From NCBI RefSeq assembly GCF_022230925.1, contig NZ_JAKKFH010000032.1, forward strand, positions 62,001 through 126,000: DNA of 64,000 nt. Reading direction: 5' to 3'. Below are positions 7,277-15,498 of the stretch, in pieces. Source of the stretch: Micromonospora alfalfae. Lineage in GTDB: Bacteria; Actinomycetota; Actinomycetes; Mycobacteriales; Micromonosporaceae. Every line of letters begins with the position of its first letter. Within the stretch, counting starts at the first letter, position 1. Under the pieces are notes generated by a model that searched no databases, was not told where the DNA came from, and saw only the letters and a program-made list of their open reading frames with translations. The translations under genes were made by a program, and so were the position numbers.

Positions 7277-8131
7277 TTGGATGGTGTGGTGACTGGTGAC
7301 CTGATCCCCGGCGCTGCCGGCGCCGCGCCTGCCGCCGCTTTCGTGGACCCGGATCTGGTGGTCAGCCTCGACGGCGTCGGCGTACGCCGCTCTGGCACCG
7401 CCCTCCTACAGGACCTGACCTGGCGCGTCGAACTGGACGAGCGGTGGGTCGTGCTCGGCTCCAACGGTGCCGGCAAAACCACTCTGCTCAACCTCGCCGC
7501 CGGTCGGCTGCACCCCACCACTGGTGTCGCGCACGTGCTCGGCGAGCGGATCGGCCGCACCGACGTCAACGAGCTGCGTACCCGGATCGGGCTCACCACC
7601 GCCGCGATCGCCGAGCGGCTGCCCGCCGACGAGCGGGTCAGCGACGTGGTGGTGACCGCCGCCTGGTCGGTGGTCGGCCGTTGGCGGGAGAACTACGACC
7701 GTGGCGACGAGGCGCGGGCGCGGGCACTGCTGAGTCAACTCGGCGTCGGTGGGCTCGCCGAACGCCGCTACGGGACCCTCTCCGAGGGTGAGCGCAAGCG
7801 GGTGCAGATCGCCCGTGCCCTGATGACCGACCCGGAGCTGCTGCTGCTCGACGAGCCCGCGGCCGGGCTCGACCTGGGCGGTCGGGAAGACCTGGTCGCC
7901 CGTCTGGCCGAGCTGGCGTACGACCCGGACGCCCCGGCGATGGTGCTGGTCACCCACCACGTCGAGGAGATCCCGCCCGGGTTCACCCACGCGATGCTGC
8001 TGCGCGAGGGTGGGGTGGTCGCCCAGGGCCTGCTCGCCGAGACGCTGACCGGTGACAACCTCTCCAAGACCTTCGGGCTGCCACTTGTGGTCGAGCGGTC
8101 GGGCGACCGCTTCACGGCTCGCGCCGCCTGA
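7277..8131 (+). CDS. ABC ATPase without an adjacent permease (YlmA-like)
   Basis: Protein of 284 aa with Walker A GSNGAGKTT, signature TLSEGERKRVQIARA, Walker B LLLLDEPAAGLDL and H-loop LVTHHVEE. Length and order match the soluble single-domain YlmA-like ATPases found widely in actinobacteria, usually with no partner permease and no known substrate. The start is uncertain: TTG 7277 has GAGGCG upstream; GTG at 7286 or 7289 is equally possible. It precedes ribokinase by 23 nt on the same strand, so the two may be cotranscribed. Confidence 0.85.
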   Translation: MDGVVTGDLIPGAAGAAPAAAFVDPDLVVSLDGVGVRRSGTALLQDLTWRVELDERWVVLGSNGAGKTTLLNLAAGRLHPTTGVAHVLGERIGRTDVNELRTRIGLTTAAIAERLPADERVSDVVVTAAWSVVGRWRENYDRGDEARARALLSQLGVGGLAERRYGTLSEGERKRVQIARALMTDPELLLLDEPAAGLDLGGREDLVARLAELAYDPDAPAMVLVTHHVEEIPPGFTHAMLLREGGVVAQGLLAETLTGDNLSKTFGLPLVVERSGDRFTARAA

Positions 8132-8154
8132 GCGCCGGAAGGGCGGAGACGGCC

Positions 8155-9051
8155 GTGCCGCAGACCCGGGTTGCCGTGGTGGGCAGCGCCAACATGGACC
8201 TGGTCGCGATGGCACCCGCGCTGCCTCGACAGGGCGAGACCATGCTCGGCACCGACTTCGTGATGGTGCCCGGCGGCAAGGGCGCCAACCAGGCCGTGGC
8301 CGCGGTCCGGGCCGGCGCCTCCTGCGCCTTCCTCGGCGCGATCGGCTCGGACGCCTTCGGCGTCACCCTCAAGGCCCGCATCACCGCGGCCGGCGTGGAC
8401 ACCAGTCAGCTTCGGGTGGTCTACGGCGCCTCCGGAGTGGCGCTGGTGATGGTCAACGCCCAGGGGGAGAACGCCATAGTGGTCACCCCGGGCGCGAACG
8501 ACGCCCTGGTCGGCCTCACCGAGGAGGAGCTGACCACTGTGCGTGCGGCGGACGTCCTCGTCGCCCAACTGGAGATCCCGGTGCAGACCGTGGCGGCCGC
8601 CGCGGTGGCCGCCCGCGAGGCCGGCACCAGGGTCATCCTGAACGCCGCACCGGCGCGGGACCTCCCACCCGAGTTGCTCGCCGCCGTGGACCTGCTGGTA
8701 GTCAACGAGGGTGAGGCGCAGGCGCTCGCCGGCCGGGGTCGGGAGGAGCCGCGCGCGCTGCTCGACCTGACCCCCCGGGCCGTGCTCACTCTTGGCGGTG
8801 AGGGCGCCTGGTACGTCGACCGGGACGGCACCGAGGTGCACGTGCCGGCGGTACCTGTCGACGTGGTCGACTCCACCGCCGCCGGTGACGCGTTCACCGC
8901 CGCGCTGGCCGTCGGCTGGGGCGAAGGGCGCGACCTGGTCGACGCGGTGCGCTGGGCGTCGGCGGCCGGCGCTGCCTGCGTTCGTAAGCTCGGGGCCTCG
9001 GTGGCGCTACCGCAACGCGCCGAGATCGACGAGCTGTACGTACCTGCCTGA
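8155..9051 (+). CDS. rbsK: Ribokinase (PfkB family)
   Basis: Protein of 298 aa, cytoplasmic; phosphorylates D-ribose to ribose 5-phosphate. The sequence shows the PfkB N-terminal signature (VVGSANMDLV, then VPGGKGANQAVAAVRAG), the RbsK-type substrate residues, and the C-terminal catalytic motif DSTAAGDAFTAAL with the general-base Asp and anion hole. The length is typical. The start is GTG 8155 behind a GGCGGAG ribosome site. There are no ribose transport genes nearby, so it may serve nucleoside salvage. Confidence 0.9.
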   Translation: MPQTRVAVVGSANMDLVAMAPALPRQGETMLGTDFVMVPGGKGANQAVAAVRAGASCAFLGAIGSDAFGVTLKARITAAGVDTSQLRVVYGASGVALVMVNAQGENAIVVTPGANDALVGLTEEELTTVRAADVLVAQLEIPVQTVAAAAVAAREAGTRVILNAAPARDLPPELLAAVDLLVVNEGEAQALAGRGREEPRALLDLTPRAVLTLGGEGAWYVDRDGTEVHVPAVPVDVVDSTAAGDAFTAALAVGWGEGRDLVDAVRWASAAGAACVRKLGASVALPQRAEIDELYVPA

Positions 9052-9066
9052 CCGCACCCGCAGCAC

Positions 9067-9094
9067 ACCGGCCGGCTCGCCCGTGCGGGCCGGT
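9067..9094. terminator. Bidirectional terminator after rbsK
   Basis: ACCGGCC and GGCCGGT form a 7-bp stem between the convergent rbsK and the next minus-strand gene. A competing GCCC/GGGC stem sits inside the loop. Confidence 0.5.
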
Positions 9095-9096
9095 CG

Positions 9097-9825
9097 TCAG
9101 GCGACGGGCTCGTCGGTGAGCTTCTCGCCGCGTCGGCGCAGCATGCCCAACCCGGGGATGCCGGCCACGGCGAGCTTCAGGTCGCGGGTCACGTCCAGCA
9201 GGTCGTGCAGGTCCGGCCCGACCCGGTCCAGCGTGGCCAGGATCGGCAGGATGTCCGCCGTCAGGTGTTCCTTGAGCTTCGGCAACTCGTCGATCAGGTG
9301 GATCGCCGCGCTGATCTCCTCGTGGCTCAGCTCCTCCACGAACCGCCCGGCCATCGGCGCGGCCCGGCGCAACGCCGGCTCGTACGCCGCCAGCAGTTCT
9401 GCCGCCGTGGCGGCGGCCTCCGTCGCGGTGCCCACCGTGGTGGCAGCGCGGTTCGCGACCCGGTCGGCCTCCGCGACCACAGTGCCTGCCACCCGGGAGA
9501 CCCGGTCGGCCTCGGCGACCACCACTGCGGCGGCGGTGGCCACCTCGGTCGCGGTGTCGATGGCGGTGGTCGCGGCGGCGCTGATGACTGCCACCTCGCG
9601 GACCGCGGCCTCGGCGTCGGTGAGCACCTGATCGGTCCGATCCAGTGTCGTTTCGATCCGGTCGACCACGCCGTTGATCCGGGCCAGCAGCACCTCCACC
9701 CCGTCCAGTACGGCGAACGCGCGGGCGGGCACGGCCGCCATCGAGGCCGCGGAGCCGAGCGCCTGGTCGAGAGCGGAGCGGGTCAGGCCGACCACGGCGG
9801 CCGGGGTGGGGAGGGGAATCGCCAT
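9097..9825 (-). CDS. Ala/Val-rich periodic helical protein of unknown function
   Basis: Protein of 242 aa. Residues of about 45-175 are one continuous helical stretch with units such as VVAEADRV, first followed by SRVAGT and then by ANRAATT, plus many A-x2-A and D-R-I-E-T spacings; it looks like an amphipathic coiled coil or phasin-like helix. A more globular C terminus has PILATLDRVGPDLHDLLDV and a basic tail. No signal peptide and no known domain. The ATG at 9825 starts MAIPLPTP. I do not recognise a function; structural or granule- or membrane-associated roles are possible. Confidence 0.7.
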   Translation of the reverse strand: MAIPLPTPAAVVGLTRSALDQALGSAASMAAVPARAFAVLDGVEVLLARINGVVDRIETTLDRTDQVLTDAEAAVREVAVISAAATTAIDTATEVATAAAVVVAEADRVSRVAGTVVAEADRVANRAATTVGTATEAAATAAELLAAYEPALRRAAPMAGRFVEELSHEEISAAIHLIDELPKLKEHLTADILPILATLDRVGPDLHDLLDVTRDLKLAVAGIPGLGMLRRRGEKLTDEPVA

Positions 9826-9872
9826 GGGGTCAAGTGTGCGTCGGCCGCACCACAACCGCCCGACGGAGCCGG

Positions 9873-10265
9873 TCAGCGGGGCCGTCGACCGGCGGTGGCG
9901 GCGCGGGCCACCCGCAGCGCCCACCAGATCAGCGGCACCTGCAACGGCACCCTGCCGTACGCGATGGCCCGCTTCGTCGGGCGGCGCTCGCGCCAGTCCA
10001 CTGCCATCTTCACGTTCGCCGGTAGGACGGCGACGAAGAGTGCGGCGGCGGCCCGACCGCCGGCCCGCCGGGTGGCCGGGTTCGCGACCGTCGCCGCCAC
10101 CGCCAGTTCGGCGACGCCGCTGGCGTACGTCCAGAATCGGGGCGGGCCGGGCAGGACGCGCGGCACGATCGGGTCGTAGACGCCGGGTCGCAGCAGGTGG
10201 GTGACGCCGGCCGCCGCGAGCAGGCCGGCCAGCGCGACTGCCTCGCCGCCGCGACGGGTGGTCAT
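9873..10265 (-). CDS. DoxX-like small membrane protein
   Basis: Protein of 130 aa with four predicted membrane helices and the DoxX-family pattern: a first helix ending in GVTHLLRPGVYDPIVPRVLP, the FWTYASGVAEL second segment, and PANVKMAVDWRERR in the third loop. DoxX-like proteins are membrane proteins of mostly unknown role, some linked to redox stress. ATG 10265 overlaps the DUF6232 stop as ATGA, so the two are coupled. Confidence 0.82.
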   Translation of the reverse strand: MTTRRGGEAVALAGLLAAAGVTHLLRPGVYDPIVPRVLPGPPRFWTYASGVAELAVAATVANPATRRAGGRAAAALFVAVLPANVKMAVDWRERRPTKRAIAYGRVPLQVPLIWWALRVARAATAGRRPR

Positions 10266-10744
10266 CGATGGTCCCCCTGCTGTTCGACGGCGCGCTGCAC
10301 GGCCCGGTAGATCTGCCCGAACCGTAGCGCGTCCGGGGTGCGCACCAGCAGATCCTCCCGGCCGTGGTGCTGCACCCACAACTCGTGCACGTGGCTGCCG
10401 CGTTCGTAGGAGCGGTCCAGCCAGCCGAGGGGGATCTCCAGGAACGGCAGCGACACCAGCGCCCCGACCGCGCAGGCGGCGAGGATGATCAGCGCCAGCT
10501 GCCAGTTGCCCCGATCCTGAGCCGACCAGGCCAGCGACAGCACGCAGACCACGGCGACCAGCGGCGGCAGCGAGAGCAGCAGGACCAGGACACCGCGCCC
10601 CAGCACACGGCCGCGCACGGCGAGAGTTTTCTGCCCCCGGGCGTGCCAGACGAACGTCACGTCGGACAGGGCGATCACCTGACCGCCCGCCCGGATCGAC
10701 TCGGAGGTCACCTGCACCGCGTCGTCCCGGTAATAGAGGGTCAT
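10262..10744 (-). CDS. DUF6232 family membrane protein, copy A
   Basis: Protein of 160 aa. The N terminus is a PH-like strand block (LYYRDDAVQVTSESIRAGGQ, then VTFVWHARG), followed by two hydrophobic helices (VLVLLLSLPPLVAVVCVLS and LALIILAACAVGALVSLPF) and a C-terminal region with HELWVQHHGR and DALRFGQIYRAVQRAVE. A paralogue with the same layout is at 11154-11633. The family is known only as a domain of unknown function. It is translationally coupled to the DoxX-like gene. Confidence 0.82.
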   Translation of the reverse strand: MTLYYRDDAVQVTSESIRAGGQVIALSDVTFVWHARGQKTLAVRGRVLGRGVLVLLLSLPPLVAVVCVLSLAWSAQDRGNWQLALIILAACAVGALVSLPFLEIPLGWLDRSYERGSHVHELWVQHHGREDLLVRTPDALRFGQIYRAVQRAVEQQGDHR

Positions 10745-10803
10745 CACTAAGCCTAACCACCGCCAGGCAAACCTCGCCTCGCGCGGACCGCGGCGCTTGG
10801 CCT

Positions 10804-10837
10804 TCTTCGCAGAAGATCGGCGCTTCCTCGCAGAGGA
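10804..10837. repeat. Two 21-bp-spaced covarying mini-hairpins
   Basis: TCTT-CGCAG-AAGA and TCCT-CGCAG-AGGA lie 21 bp apart. The T-A pair of the first becomes a C-G pair in the second while the CGCAG loop is kept. They lie in the 409-nt gene-free stretch 10745-11153 between the DUF6232 paralogues. Confidence 0.55.
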
Positions 10838-10892
10838 TCCGACGGGCCGCCCGACGGTAGCGGTGGTGTTGCGGCGGTCCTTTGGAGCTGAA

Positions 10893-11023
10893 TCGTCTGC
10901 GACATCGCGCCCCGCCGCGCCCCGCCGCGCCGCGCCCCGCCGGGCCGTGGCCTTGCGAACTGCGGCGGTACGGCACAGCGGCACCGCAGGCCCTCGGTCC
11001 GATTCGTTTTCGATATCAGCTCC
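10893..11023. repeat. CGCCC-rich tract within a gene-free stretch
   Basis: The tract has CGCCCCGC pentamer/decamer runs, then a moderately self-complementary part. GGAGCTGA at 10884-10891 and TCAGCTCC at 11016-11023 form an 8-bp inverted repeat enclosing it. No gene is supported here; open frames on both strands are compositional. Confidence 0.5.
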
Positions 11024-11030
11024 ATAGGCG

Positions 11031-11086
11031 CTGCGGGAACGTTGCGCCCGCGCGCCCGCTGCGGGAACGCCGCGCCCGCGCGCCCG
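11031..11086. repeat. 28-bp tandem repeat, two copies
   Basis: The units 11031-11058 and 11059-11086 begin CTGCGGGAACG and end GCGCGCCCG, and differ at only two positions. It is part of the repetitive spacer between the DUF6232 paralogues. Confidence 0.7.
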
Positions 11087-11153
11087 CTGTGCCGGTCTCA
11101 CCGGTGGGGACCGGCCCTCGGTCAGGTCGGGACGTGCGGCGGAACCAGGCTGA

Positions 11154-11633
11154 CTAGCGGCGGGTGCCGGGGCGGGCCGGTTGGCTGTGCTCCACCGCGC
11201 GCTGCACCGCCCGGTAGATCTGCCCGAAGCGCAGCGCGTCACCGGTGCGCAGCAGACGCACCGGCTGACCCCGCCAACGGGCCCAGATCTCCAGTTGGCG
11301 GCTGCCCCGGGCGTACGAGCGGTCCAGGTGTTCGAAGAGGAAGTCGGCGACCGGCCCGACGGCCAACCCGACCAGCACCGACGCGCCGACTATCGCGATC
11401 GTCACTGTGGGTGAGCGGTGCAGCCAGACGGCCACACCGATGCCGAGCACCGCGGCGACCAGCGGGCCGGCGAGCGCGGCACCGATCGCACCCCGCCCCA
11501 CCAGCACGCGCCAGGAACGGGTGCCACGGCGGTGCCAGATCATCGTGATGTCGGCCAGCTGGTAGCTGCGACCGTCGACACGGAGGGTGGTGGAGGTGAC
11601 CTGCACCGACTTGTCGTCGTAATACGTGATCAT
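11154..11633 (-). CDS. DUF6232 family membrane protein, copy B
   Basis: Protein of 159 aa, paralogue of the product of 10262-10744: ITYYDDKSVQVTSTTLRVDG, then IWHRRG, two hydrophobic helices, and GDALRFGQIYRAVQRAVE at the C terminus. The C-terminal block is nearly identical between copies while the helices have diverged. ATG 11633 is chosen because it matches the start of the paralogue; a GTG/ATG six codons upstream is less likely. Unknown function. Confidence 0.82.
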   Translation of the reverse strand: MITYYDDKSVQVTSTTLRVDGRSYQLADITMIWHRRGTRSWRVLVGRGAIGAALAGPLVAAVLGIGVAVWLHRSPTVTIAIVGASVLVGLAVGPVADFLFEHLDRSYARGSRQLEIWARWRGQPVRLLRTGDALRFGQIYRAVQRAVEHSQPARPGTRR

Positions 11634-11731
11634 GGCTGGACTCCCGCCCACGGGGCTGACACCACACTACTTACCCAAACGAGCCGGGTCGTAAGGTTGG
11701 CACGCGACTTCGACGAGGAAGTGAGGGCAGC

Positions 11732-12505
11732 GTGGGCGAGTTCGTTCGGCTGGAGACCACTGACGGCATCGGCACGATCCGGCTGGAACGGCCGCCGATG
11801 AACGCGCTCAACACCCAGGTGCAGGAGGAGTTGCGCGCCGCCGCCACGGCGGCCACCGCCGACCCCGAGGTCCGCGCCGTCATCGTGTACGGCGGGGAGA
11901 AGGTCTTCGCCGCCGGCGCCGACATCAAGCAGATGGCCGACATGTCCTACGTGGACATGGCCGATCGGGCGGCGAACCTGTCCAGCGCGCTCGGCGCGAT
12001 CGCCCGGATCCCCAAGCCGGTGGTCGCTGCGATCACCGGGTACGCCCTGGGTGGCGGCTGTGAGCTGGCGTTGGCCTGTGACTGGCGGGTGGTCGCCGAG
12101 GACGCCAAGCTCGGCCAGCCGGAGATCAAGCTGGGCATCATCCCGGGTGCCGGCGGCACCCAGCGGCTGGCCCGCCTGGTCGGCCCGGCCCGCGCCAAGG
12201 ACCTGATCATGTCGGGGCGGATGGTGGACGCGCAGGAAGCGCTGCGCATCGGCCTGGCCGACCGGGTCGTCCCGGCCGCCGAGGTGTACGACACCGCCGT
12301 CGCGCTGATCACCCCGTACCTGACCGGGCCGGTGCAGGCGCTGCGCGCGGCGAAGCTGGCTGTCGACGGTGGCCTGGACATGGATCTGAACTCGGGCCTG
12401 GCCTGGGAGAGTCAGCTCTTCGCGGCGCTGTTCGCCACCGACGACCGGCGCGAGGGCATGGCGGCCTTCGTCGAGAAGCGCAAGCCGCGCTTCACCGGCC
12501 GCTGA
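11732..12505 (+). CDS. Enoyl-CoA hydratase/isomerase family protein
   Basis: Protein of 257 aa, crotonase fold. It hydrates trans-2-enoyl-CoA in beta-oxidation or related acyl-CoA routes. The oxyanion-hole segments KVFAAGADIKQM and GYALGGGCELALACD are intact, and the two catalytic Glu regions (GGGCELAL and GQPEIKLGIIPGAGGT) are present, so true hydratase activity is likely. GTG 11732 follows GAGGAAGTGAGGG. It is divergent from a DUF6232 gene; CTTAC and GTAAG half-sites flank the -10-like TAAGGT near 11690. Confidence 0.88.
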   Translation: MGEFVRLETTDGIGTIRLERPPMNALNTQVQEELRAAATAATADPEVRAVIVYGGEKVFAAGADIKQMADMSYVDMADRAANLSSALGAIARIPKPVVAAITGYALGGGCELALACDWRVVAEDAKLGQPEIKLGIIPGAGGTQRLARLVGPARAKDLIMSGRMVDAQEALRIGLADRVVPAAEVYDTAVALITPYLTGPVQALRAAKLAVDGGLDMDLNSGLAWESQLFAALFATDDRREGMAAFVEKRKPRFTGR

Positions 12506-12655
12506 TCCGACACCGCCCGACCCGGGCCGCTGATCCGACACCGCCCGCCCCGGCGGCGCCCTGACCTTGGCAACGTCCGGTGGCCGGGGCCACGGTCGCA
12601 GGGCCATGTGACTGGCCGGTAACCTGTGATCCCGGCCACGGACGATGGGAGCGAC

Positions 12656-14278
12656 ATGACGGAGCGGATCGAGGGTCACGGCGGCGAGTTGGCGCTCGCG
12701 GCACTACGCGCGCACGGCGTACGGGAGATGTTCACGCTGTCCGGAGGGCACGTCTTCCCGCTCTACGACGCCGCGTACAAGACCGACTTCCCGATCTACG
12801 ACGTCCGGCACGAGCAGTCCGCGGTCTTCGCCGCCGAGGCGGTGGCCAAGCTCCAGCGCCGCCCCGGCCTCGCCGTGCTCACCGCCGGGCCCGGTGTCAC
12901 AAACGGCATCTCCGGCATGACCAGCGCGTTCTTCAACGCCTCGCCGGTGCTGGTGCTCGGTGGGCGTGCGCCCGCGTTCCGCTGGGGCTCGGGCAGCCTC
13001 CAGGAGATGGACCACCTGCCGCTGGTCGCCCCGGTCACCAAGCACGCCGAGACGGTGTTCAGCACCGACGACATCCCGCGTGCGGTGGGTGCGGCGCTGA
13101 ACGCGGCGCTCACCCCGCACCGCGGCCCGGCCTTCCTCGACTTCCCGCTGGAGACGGTCTTCTCGGTCGCGGAGGCCGAGCTGCCCACCGTGACGGGTGT
13201 CGACCCGGTCGCGCCGGACCCGGAGGAGGTCGGCCGCGCGGCGATGCTCATCGCCGGTGCGCAGCGGCCGGTCATCATCGCCGGCTCCGACGTGTACGCG
13301 GGCGACGCGGTCGCCGCGCTGCGTGAGGCGGCCGAGGCGTTGCAGGTGCCGGTCTTCACCAACGGCATGGGTCGCGGCTCGCTCCCGCCGGAGCACCCGC
13401 TGGCGTTCGCCAAGGCCCGACGGGCTGCGCTCTCCGGCGCCGACGTGGTCGTGGTGGTGGGCACCCCGCTGGACTTCCGGCTCAGCTTCGGTGACTTCGG
13501 TGACGCCAAGGTGGTGCACATCGTCGACGCCCCCAGCCAGCGGGCGACGCACGTCCAGCCGGCCGTCGCGCCCGCCGGTGACCTGCGCCTGATCCTCTCC
13601 GCGCTGGCCGATCACTCCGGCGATCGGGCCGACCACGCCGACTGGATCGCCGACCTGCGCGTCGCCGAGGACGCGGCGAAGGCTCGGGACGCCGCGGAGA
13701 TGGCCGCCGAGACCGACCCGATCCGACCGGCCCGGATCTACGGCGAGCTGCGTCGGGCGCTCGCCCCGGACGCGATCACCATCGGCGACGGCGGCGACTT
13801 CGTGTCGTACGCCGGACGGTACCTGGAGCCGGCCCAGCCCGGCACGTGGCTGGACCCGGGCCCGTACGGCTGCCTGGGCACCGGCATGGGTTACGCGATG
13901 GGCGCCCGGGTCAGTCACCCGGACCGGCAGATCTGCGTGCTGATGGGCGACGGCGCGGCCGGCTTCTCGCTGATGGACGTCGAGTCGCTGGTCCGCCAGA
14001 AGCTGCCGGTGGTGATCGTCGTCGGCAATAACGGCATCTGGGGGCTGGAGAAGCACCCGATGCGGGCCATGTACGGCTACGACGTGGCCGCCGACCTCCA
14101 GCCGGAGCTGCGCTACGACACGGTGGTCAGCGCGCTCGGCGGGGCGGGGGAGACGGTCGCCAAGGCGGCCGATCTGGGCCCGGCGCTTCAGCGGGCGTTC
14201 GACTCCGGGGTGCCGTACCTGGTGAACGTGCTCACCGACCCGACCGACGCGTACCCCCGGTCGTCGAACCTGGCCTGA
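12656..14278 (+). CDS. TPP-dependent acetolactate-synthase-like enzyme (IlvG type)
   Basis: Protein of 540 aa with the three TPP-enzyme domains: an N-terminal PYR domain with the cofactor-activating Glu in VRHEQSAVFAAEA and TAGPGVTNGISGM, a central Rossmann domain, and a C-terminal PP domain with GDGAAGFSLMDVESL then VVGNNGIWG. The GG(R/H)APAFRWGSGSLQEMDH stretch matches mycobacterial IlvG-like proteins rather than the main IlvB. Acetolactate synthase or 2-hydroxyacyl-CoA lyase activity are both possible. No small subunit is nearby. It follows the enoyl-CoA hydratase by 150 nt, which fits an acyl-CoA role. Confidence 0.85.
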   Translation: MTERIEGHGGELALAALRAHGVREMFTLSGGHVFPLYDAAYKTDFPIYDVRHEQSAVFAAEAVAKLQRRPGLAVLTAGPGVTNGISGMTSAFFNASPVLVLGGRAPAFRWGSGSLQEMDHLPLVAPVTKHAETVFSTDDIPRAVGAALNAALTPHRGPAFLDFPLETVFSVAEAELPTVTGVDPVAPDPEEVGRAAMLIAGAQRPVIIAGSDVYAGDAVAALREAAEALQVPVFTNGMGRGSLPPEHPLAFAKARRAALSGADVVVVVGTPLDFRLSFGDFGDAKVVHIVDAPSQRATHVQPAVAPAGDLRLILSALADHSGDRADHADWIADLRVAEDAAKARDAAEMAAETDPIRPARIYGELRRALAPDAITIGDGGDFVSYAGRYLEPAQPGTWLDPGPYGCLGTGMGYAMGARVSHPDRQICVLMGDGAAGFSLMDVESLVRQKLPVVIVVGNNGIWGLEKHPMRAMYGYDVAADLQPELRYDTVVSALGGAGETVAKAADLGPALQRAFDSGVPYLVNVLTDPTDAYPRSSNLA

Positions 14279-14286
14279 GTCGCACC

Positions 14287-14317
14287 CGCCGCCGCCGTCG
14301 CCCCTGCGGCGGCGGCG
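14287..14317. terminator. Bidirectional GC-only terminator
   Basis: CGCCGCCGCCG and CGGCGGCGGCG form an 11-bp stem with a 9-nt loop between convergent genes. Confidence 0.65.
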
Positions 14318-14323
14318 GCGCGT

Positions 14324-14734
14324 TCACACCTCCGGTCGGTCGCCCTCCCGCGGCGGCTCACCGTCGCGGCGGCGCAGGTCGTCCTCGCGTCGCCGCAGGT
14401 CTTCCTCCCAGCGTTGGAACAGCTCCTGGTCCTGCTGCTGGGCGCGTTCCTCGACGGAGCGCAGGAACTCCGGGTCGTCGTCGGGAGCCACCGGCCGTGG
14501 GCGCTGCCGCTCGCCGCCGCCGCCCGGCCAGCCGTTGCGGGCGCCGGGGCTGGGCTCCCGGCCGACGATGAACCAGGCGATCGAGCCGACCAGCGGGAAG
14601 AACAGGATGATCAGCACCCAGGCGATCCGGGGAAGGGCACGGATCTTGCCCTCCTCGGCGGAGAGGCAGCTGATCAGCGCGCAGACGGCGAGGACAATCT
14701 GCACCAGGAAGAGGAGTACGCCAAGCCGGGCCAT
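14324..14734 (-). CDS. PLDc_N domain small membrane protein
   Basis: Protein of 136 aa. Residues 1-60 form the two-helix phospholipase-D-nuclease N-terminal-like unit (LLFLVQIVLAVCALISCLS, then LPRIAWVLIILFFPLVGSIAWFIVGR). The remainder is charged with repeated RREDDLRRRD and is probably a coiled coil. The catalytic PLD domain is absent. Such proteins are common, small and uncharacterised. Confidence 0.85.
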   Translation of the reverse strand: MARLGVLLFLVQIVLAVCALISCLSAEEGKIRALPRIAWVLIILFFPLVGSIAWFIVGREPSPGARNGWPGGGGERQRPRPVAPDDDPEFLRSVEERAQQQDQELFQRWEEDLRRREDDLRRRDGEPPREGDRPEV

Positions 14735-14761
14735 GCACCCATGATGACGCACCGGCGCGCG

Positions 14762-15067
14762 TCACCACAGTCCGCGCAGCACCAGCAGCACTCCCAGTGA
14801 CGCCAGCACCACAGTGCCCACGGTGACCAGGGGAAGTGTCCGGCCGCCGGTGCGGGCCGGACCGGTGCCGGTGCCCCGAGGCCAGCAGAGCACCAGCAGG
14901 GCGCCCCATACCAGAACGGTGCCACCGGCGATCAGCGCACCGGTCGGGTCGCCGGTCGACGCCAGCCGGACGGCGAGCACTGTCACCACTGTCACCGTGA
15001 GCAGGGTGCGCCGCCAGGCCAGCCGGGTCCGCTCCGGTTGCAGCCCCGGGTCGCGTCCGGCGCTCAC
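14762..15067 (-). CDS. DUF202 family membrane protein, second of a pair
   Basis: Protein of 101 aa with a DUF202 core: PERTRLAWRRTLLT before the first helix, then two further helices (ALIAGGTVLVWGALLVLC and LVTVGTVVLASLGVLLVLRG). GTG/ATG 15067 overlaps the stop of the upstream DUF202 gene as ATGA. The two probably form a hetero-oligomeric membrane unit of unknown function. Confidence 0.82.
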   Translation of the reverse strand: MSAGRDPGLQPERTRLAWRRTLLTVTVVTVLAVRLASTGDPTGALIAGGTVLVWGALLVLCWPRGTGTGPARTGGRTLPLVTVGTVVLASLGVLLVLRGLW

Positions 15068-15480
15068 CGCCCGCCGACCGCCCGCATCAGGACGGCGGCG
15101 ACCAGCAGCAACGCGCCGACGCCGACGGCGAGCGCCAGGATGGCGGGGAACCGGGACGCCGGCAGCTCCTGGCCGAGCCGGATGGCCCGCTCGGTACGCG
15201 CCCAGTGGTCCACCGCACGGACCGCGACCGCCGCGCCGAGCAGCAGCAGCGCCACTGCGATCACCTCACGCAGGTGACTCATCGGCAGGGGCGGCAGGAA
15301 CTGCGCGGCGGCCAACCCGCCTCCGACCAGCGCCAGACCGGTGCGCAGCCAGGCGAGGAAGGTCCGTTCGTTGGCCAGCGAGAAACGGTAGTCAGGTGTC
15401 TCACCGACCGAGCCCAGCTCCGCCGGGTCGAACCACCGCTTGATCGCCTCCCACACAGTGGGAGAATATCCGCTTCCCAT
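15064..15480 (-). CDS. DUF202 (YidH-like) family membrane protein, first of a pair
   Basis: Protein of 138 aa. The motif DYRFSLANERTFLAWLRTGLALVGGG is the DUF202/YidH signature, followed by two more helices (VIAVALLLLGAAVAVRAV and AILALAVGVGALLLVAAVL). ATG 15480 starts MGSGYSPTVWEA. It is coupled by a 4-nt overlap to a second DUF202 gene. It is divergent from the GNAT gene with only 18 nt between starts, so the promoters must overlap the coding ends or the mRNAs are leaderless. Confidence 0.85.
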   Translation of the reverse strand: MGSGYSPTVWEAIKRWFDPAELGSVGETPDYRFSLANERTFLAWLRTGLALVGGGLAAAQFLPPLPMSHLREVIAVALLLLGAAVAVRAVDHWARTERAIRLGQELPASRFPAILALAVGVGALLLVAAVLMRAVGGR

Positions 15481-15498
15481 CCCGCTTAGCCTGGTCCG

